Assembly (NCBI GenBank): GCA_019240375.1
Contig: JAFAYN010000528.1
Location: forward strand, 1 to 6,325
Length of the DNA: 6,325 nt
From: Gemmatimonadota bacterium
Lineage (GTDB): Bacteria > Gemmatimonadota > Gemmatimonadetes > Longimicrobiales > Longimicrobiaceae
Direction of reading: 5' to 3'
The position numbers and the translations under genes were made by a program. The number at the start of each line of letters is the position of its first letter. Position 1 is the stretch's first letter. The notes beneath the pieces are model-generated. The model made no database searches. It was not told where the DNA came from and saw nothing but the letters and a program-made list of their open reading frames with translations. Of this stretch, positions 5,128 to 6,325 are shown in pieces.

Positions 5128-5805
5128 TCACACCGGAACGCTGATCCCGCCGGACACCTCCAGGTTGCGAGTGGTGCGGTCACGGAAGTCGATCAGCATC
5201 CGCACGTCGCTGCGGAAGTCCAGTCCCGGCACCAGCCGCACCCTCGCCCCAACCCCCGGCACCACCGACAGGCTAGTGCGCGTGTCGAGCTCCCTGCGCC
5301 CCACGACGGCCGAGCGGGGAGCGAACTCTCCCATCCTCCCGTCCGGCCCCAGCTCCACCATTGGCTTCAAGGCCGGGACGAGCTGCCGTACCGGCTCCGC
5401 CACCCGCACGGCTCCCACCCCCAGCGATACGAGCGGAGCCACCCTCCCGGCCAGCGGCTCCCTCGCCACTCTCAGGTCCGTCTGCACCCCGTAGTGCCAC
5501 ATCGCCGCGTCGTTCTCGTCCTCCGGGGTGTGGACCACGTAGCCGCCCAGCCAGGCGCGCGACCCGAGGGGGGCCGTGGTGGAGGCCAGCGACCACATCA
5601 TGCGCCCGCCGAAGCCGTCCAGCTTTGTGGTGCCGCTCCCCAGCGCCATCCGGTTGCGGGCGACGAAGTACTCCAGTGCGCGCGCACCGTCGGTCCTGCG
5701 CGTGGGTTGGGGATCGGGGTCCTGCCGGGGCTGGGTCTGGGCGTGCGCGTGCGCTGCGCCGAGCAGGGCCGCGAGGGAAAGGGTGACGACGAGGACGTTT
5801 CGCAT
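5128..5805 (-). CDS. Secreted outer-membrane beta-barrel candidate, function unknown
   Basis: This encodes 225 aa from ATG 5805, with an ideal GGGAGGT 5 nt upstream (5811-5817). Residues 1-22 are a clear Sec signal peptide ending AHAHA before QTQ. A Pro/Gln/Arg-rich linker (23-38) follows. From residue 42 to the end there are alternating, Gly-flanked amphipathic strands, for example around RAWLGGYVVH (83-92), AMWHYGVQTDLRVA (101-114), PLVSLGVGAVRV (124-135), SVVPGVGARVRLVPGLDF (180-197) and VRMLIDFRD (201-209). The pattern is that of a small 8-strand type barrel with paired strands and turns. The terminal residue is Val rather than the usual Phe/Trp, which weakens a BamA-type C-terminal signal. 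No specific family is recognised. It converges with the transglycosylase and diverges from the small membrane protein at 6077. Confidence 0.82.
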   Translation of the reverse strand: MRNVLVVTLSLAALLGAAHAHAQTQPRQDPDPQPTRRTDGARALEYFVARNRMALGSGTTKLDGFGGRMMWSLASTTAPLGSRAWLGGYVVHTPEDENDAAMWHYGVQTDLRVAREPLAGRVAPLVSLGVGAVRVAEPVRQLVPALKPMVELGPDGRMGEFAPRSAVVGRRELDTRTSLSVVPGVGARVRLVPGLDFRSDVRMLIDFRDRTTRNLEVSGGISVPV

Positions 5806-6004
5806 GGTTCACCTCCCGATACGCTTCTCCTGTTGGCGAACGGTTGAGGAACCGCGGACCGGCGGCCGTTCCCCGCCAGGCCCGCGACGACCGGCCATGT
5901 ACCCGGAAGCCGCTGCATCACGCATGCCCGCCGGACCGGATCCGGGTGGGTCGGAATGACACTCCTAACCGCCATATCGACAGTGGCTTGGCAGTCTGTC
6001 CCGG

Positions 6005-6020
6005 TGGCACGACTCTGGCC
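6005..6020 (+). promoter_or_regulatory. Near-consensus sigma-54 promoter
   Basis: TGGCACG, four bases (ACTC), then TGGC matches TGGCACG-N4-TTGC at all fixed positions except one (T to G in the -12 block). GG at 6006-6007 and GC at 6018-6019 have the required 12-bp offset. The predicted start is near 6031, about 46 nt before ATG 6077. Sigma-54 promoters need an AAA+ activator, normally bound 80-200 bp upstream. I see no obvious activator site in 5806-6000. Confidence 0.6.
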
Positions 6021-6028
6021 TCATGGAG

Positions 6029-6042
6029 CATCGGGCCCGATG
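6029..6042. promoter_or_regulatory. 14-bp perfect palindrome at the predicted transcription start
   Basis: CATCGGGCCCGATG is self-complementary over 14 bp and lies between the arms of the 9-bp inverted repeat. It covers the predicted +1 of the sigma-54 promoter, where a bound protein could block initiation. As RNA it would form a short hairpin at the extreme 5' end. Confidence 0.45.
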
Positions 6043-6076
6043 GCCCGACGTGCCACCTGAACGCGGGAGAGCCACC

Positions 6077-6325
6077 ATGACATATACGGTGTCGGTGCTG
6101 GCGATCGGTGCGCTGGTAGTGCTGGCTGGGGCGCTGGCGCACCTGGTGGGACAGGCGTTCCGCAGCGAGTACCTGCTGCCCGTGACGCTGCGCCACGATG
6201 CGCCCATCCTGCTGGAGCGCAGTGAGGGCGGTCGGTACGTGATGATCACCTGGGCGCAGCTTCCTCTCGCCCTCGCGCGGTTCGCCCGGCTGCGCGCCGC
6301 GGCCGCGCTGCACGCGGCGCGCTCG
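6077..6325 (+). CDS. Small membrane-anchored protein of unknown function, 3' end cut by window edge
   Basis: ATG 6077 is preceded by GGGAG (6065-6069) at 7-nt spacing, and the frame stays open for 83 codons to the right edge. Residues about 4-24 (VSVLAIGALVVLAGALAHLVG) form one membrane segment or uncleaved signal anchor. After it comes a polar stretch with EYLLPVTLRHDAPILLE and a basic C-terminal portion rich in Arg, Ala and Leu that looks helical. I do not recognise a family, and the missing 3' part may hold the informative domain. Usage of GCG, CTG and CGC codons fits the neighbours. The sigma-54-like promoter and dyad lie just upstream, suggesting conditional expression. Coding is likely but the length is unknown. 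Confidence 0.7.
   Translation, partial: MTYTVSVLAIGALVVLAGALAHLVGQAFRSEYLLPVTLRHDAPILLERSEGGRYVMITWAQLPLALARFARLRAAAALHAARS

Larger units (their letters stand above)
6003..6057. repeat. 9-bp inverted repeat spanning the sigma-54 promoter
   Basis: GGTGGCACG (6003-6011) is repeated as its exact reverse complement CGTGCCACC (6049-6057), 37 bp apart. The left arm contains the whole -24 element. The right arm has no matching -12 block on the opposite strand, so it is not a second divergent promoter. It may be an operator pair or a coincidence. Confidence 0.5.

Noticed and set aside
5936..5945. CCGGATCCGG palindrome, and nearby GTCATTCC on the minus strand resembling a common intergenic repeat
   Set aside because: The palindrome is short and GGATCC occurs several times across the window by composition. 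The repeat-like match is too short and has no second copy here.

Overview
The window is very GC-rich bacterial DNA with strong GC bias at third codon positions. It carries several exported Gram-negative envelope proteins: lipoproteins, outer-membrane barrel candidates and a periplasmic muramidase. The style of the short orphan lipoproteins and the overall composition suggest a Gemmatimonadota-type (Longimicrobium-like) chromosome. That placement is inference; no rRNA or other marker gene is present. I see no tRNA, CRISPR, insertion sequence or prophage gene.

Left part (1-3315, all minus strand): four tandem genes. In transcription order they are a CPBP/CAAX-type membrane protease (3315-2575), a small stand-alone RsbRD_N-like regulatory domain (2503-2000), an orphan lipoprotein (1922-1359), and a secreted DUF5686-like protein that starts at 1252 and runs off the left edge. 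The gaps are 71, 77 and 106 bp, so either one operon or separate units is possible. Two of the four genes lack a Shine-Dalgarno and have a TATCYT hexamer right at the start codon.

Middle (3316-4812): a divergent 184-bp intergenic region with a sigma-54-like -24/-12 element leads to a plus-strand BON-domain lipoprotein (3500-3949). Next comes a membrane-anchored GH23 lytic transglycosylase. Its best-supported start is a rare CTG codon at 4033, preceded by an ideal ribosome binding site.

Right part (4813-6325): a 315-bp non-coding convergent region rich in hairpins includes a strong terminator hairpin at 5011-5050. A minus-strand secreted beta-barrel candidate follows (5805-5128). Then a 271-bp divergent intergenic region carries a near-consensus sigma-54 promoter inside a 9-bp inverted repeat plus a 14-bp palindrome. 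It drives a small membrane protein truncated by the right edge (from 6077).

Taken together this is an envelope-maintenance neighbourhood: cell-wall cleavage, lipoproteins, outer-membrane proteins, a membrane protease and a stress-type regulatory domain. I did not find a recognisable defence, biosynthetic or mobile system. The most notable items are the CTG start, the two sigma-54-like promoters with the dyad at the second, the orphan RsbRD_N domain and the structured intergenic stretch.
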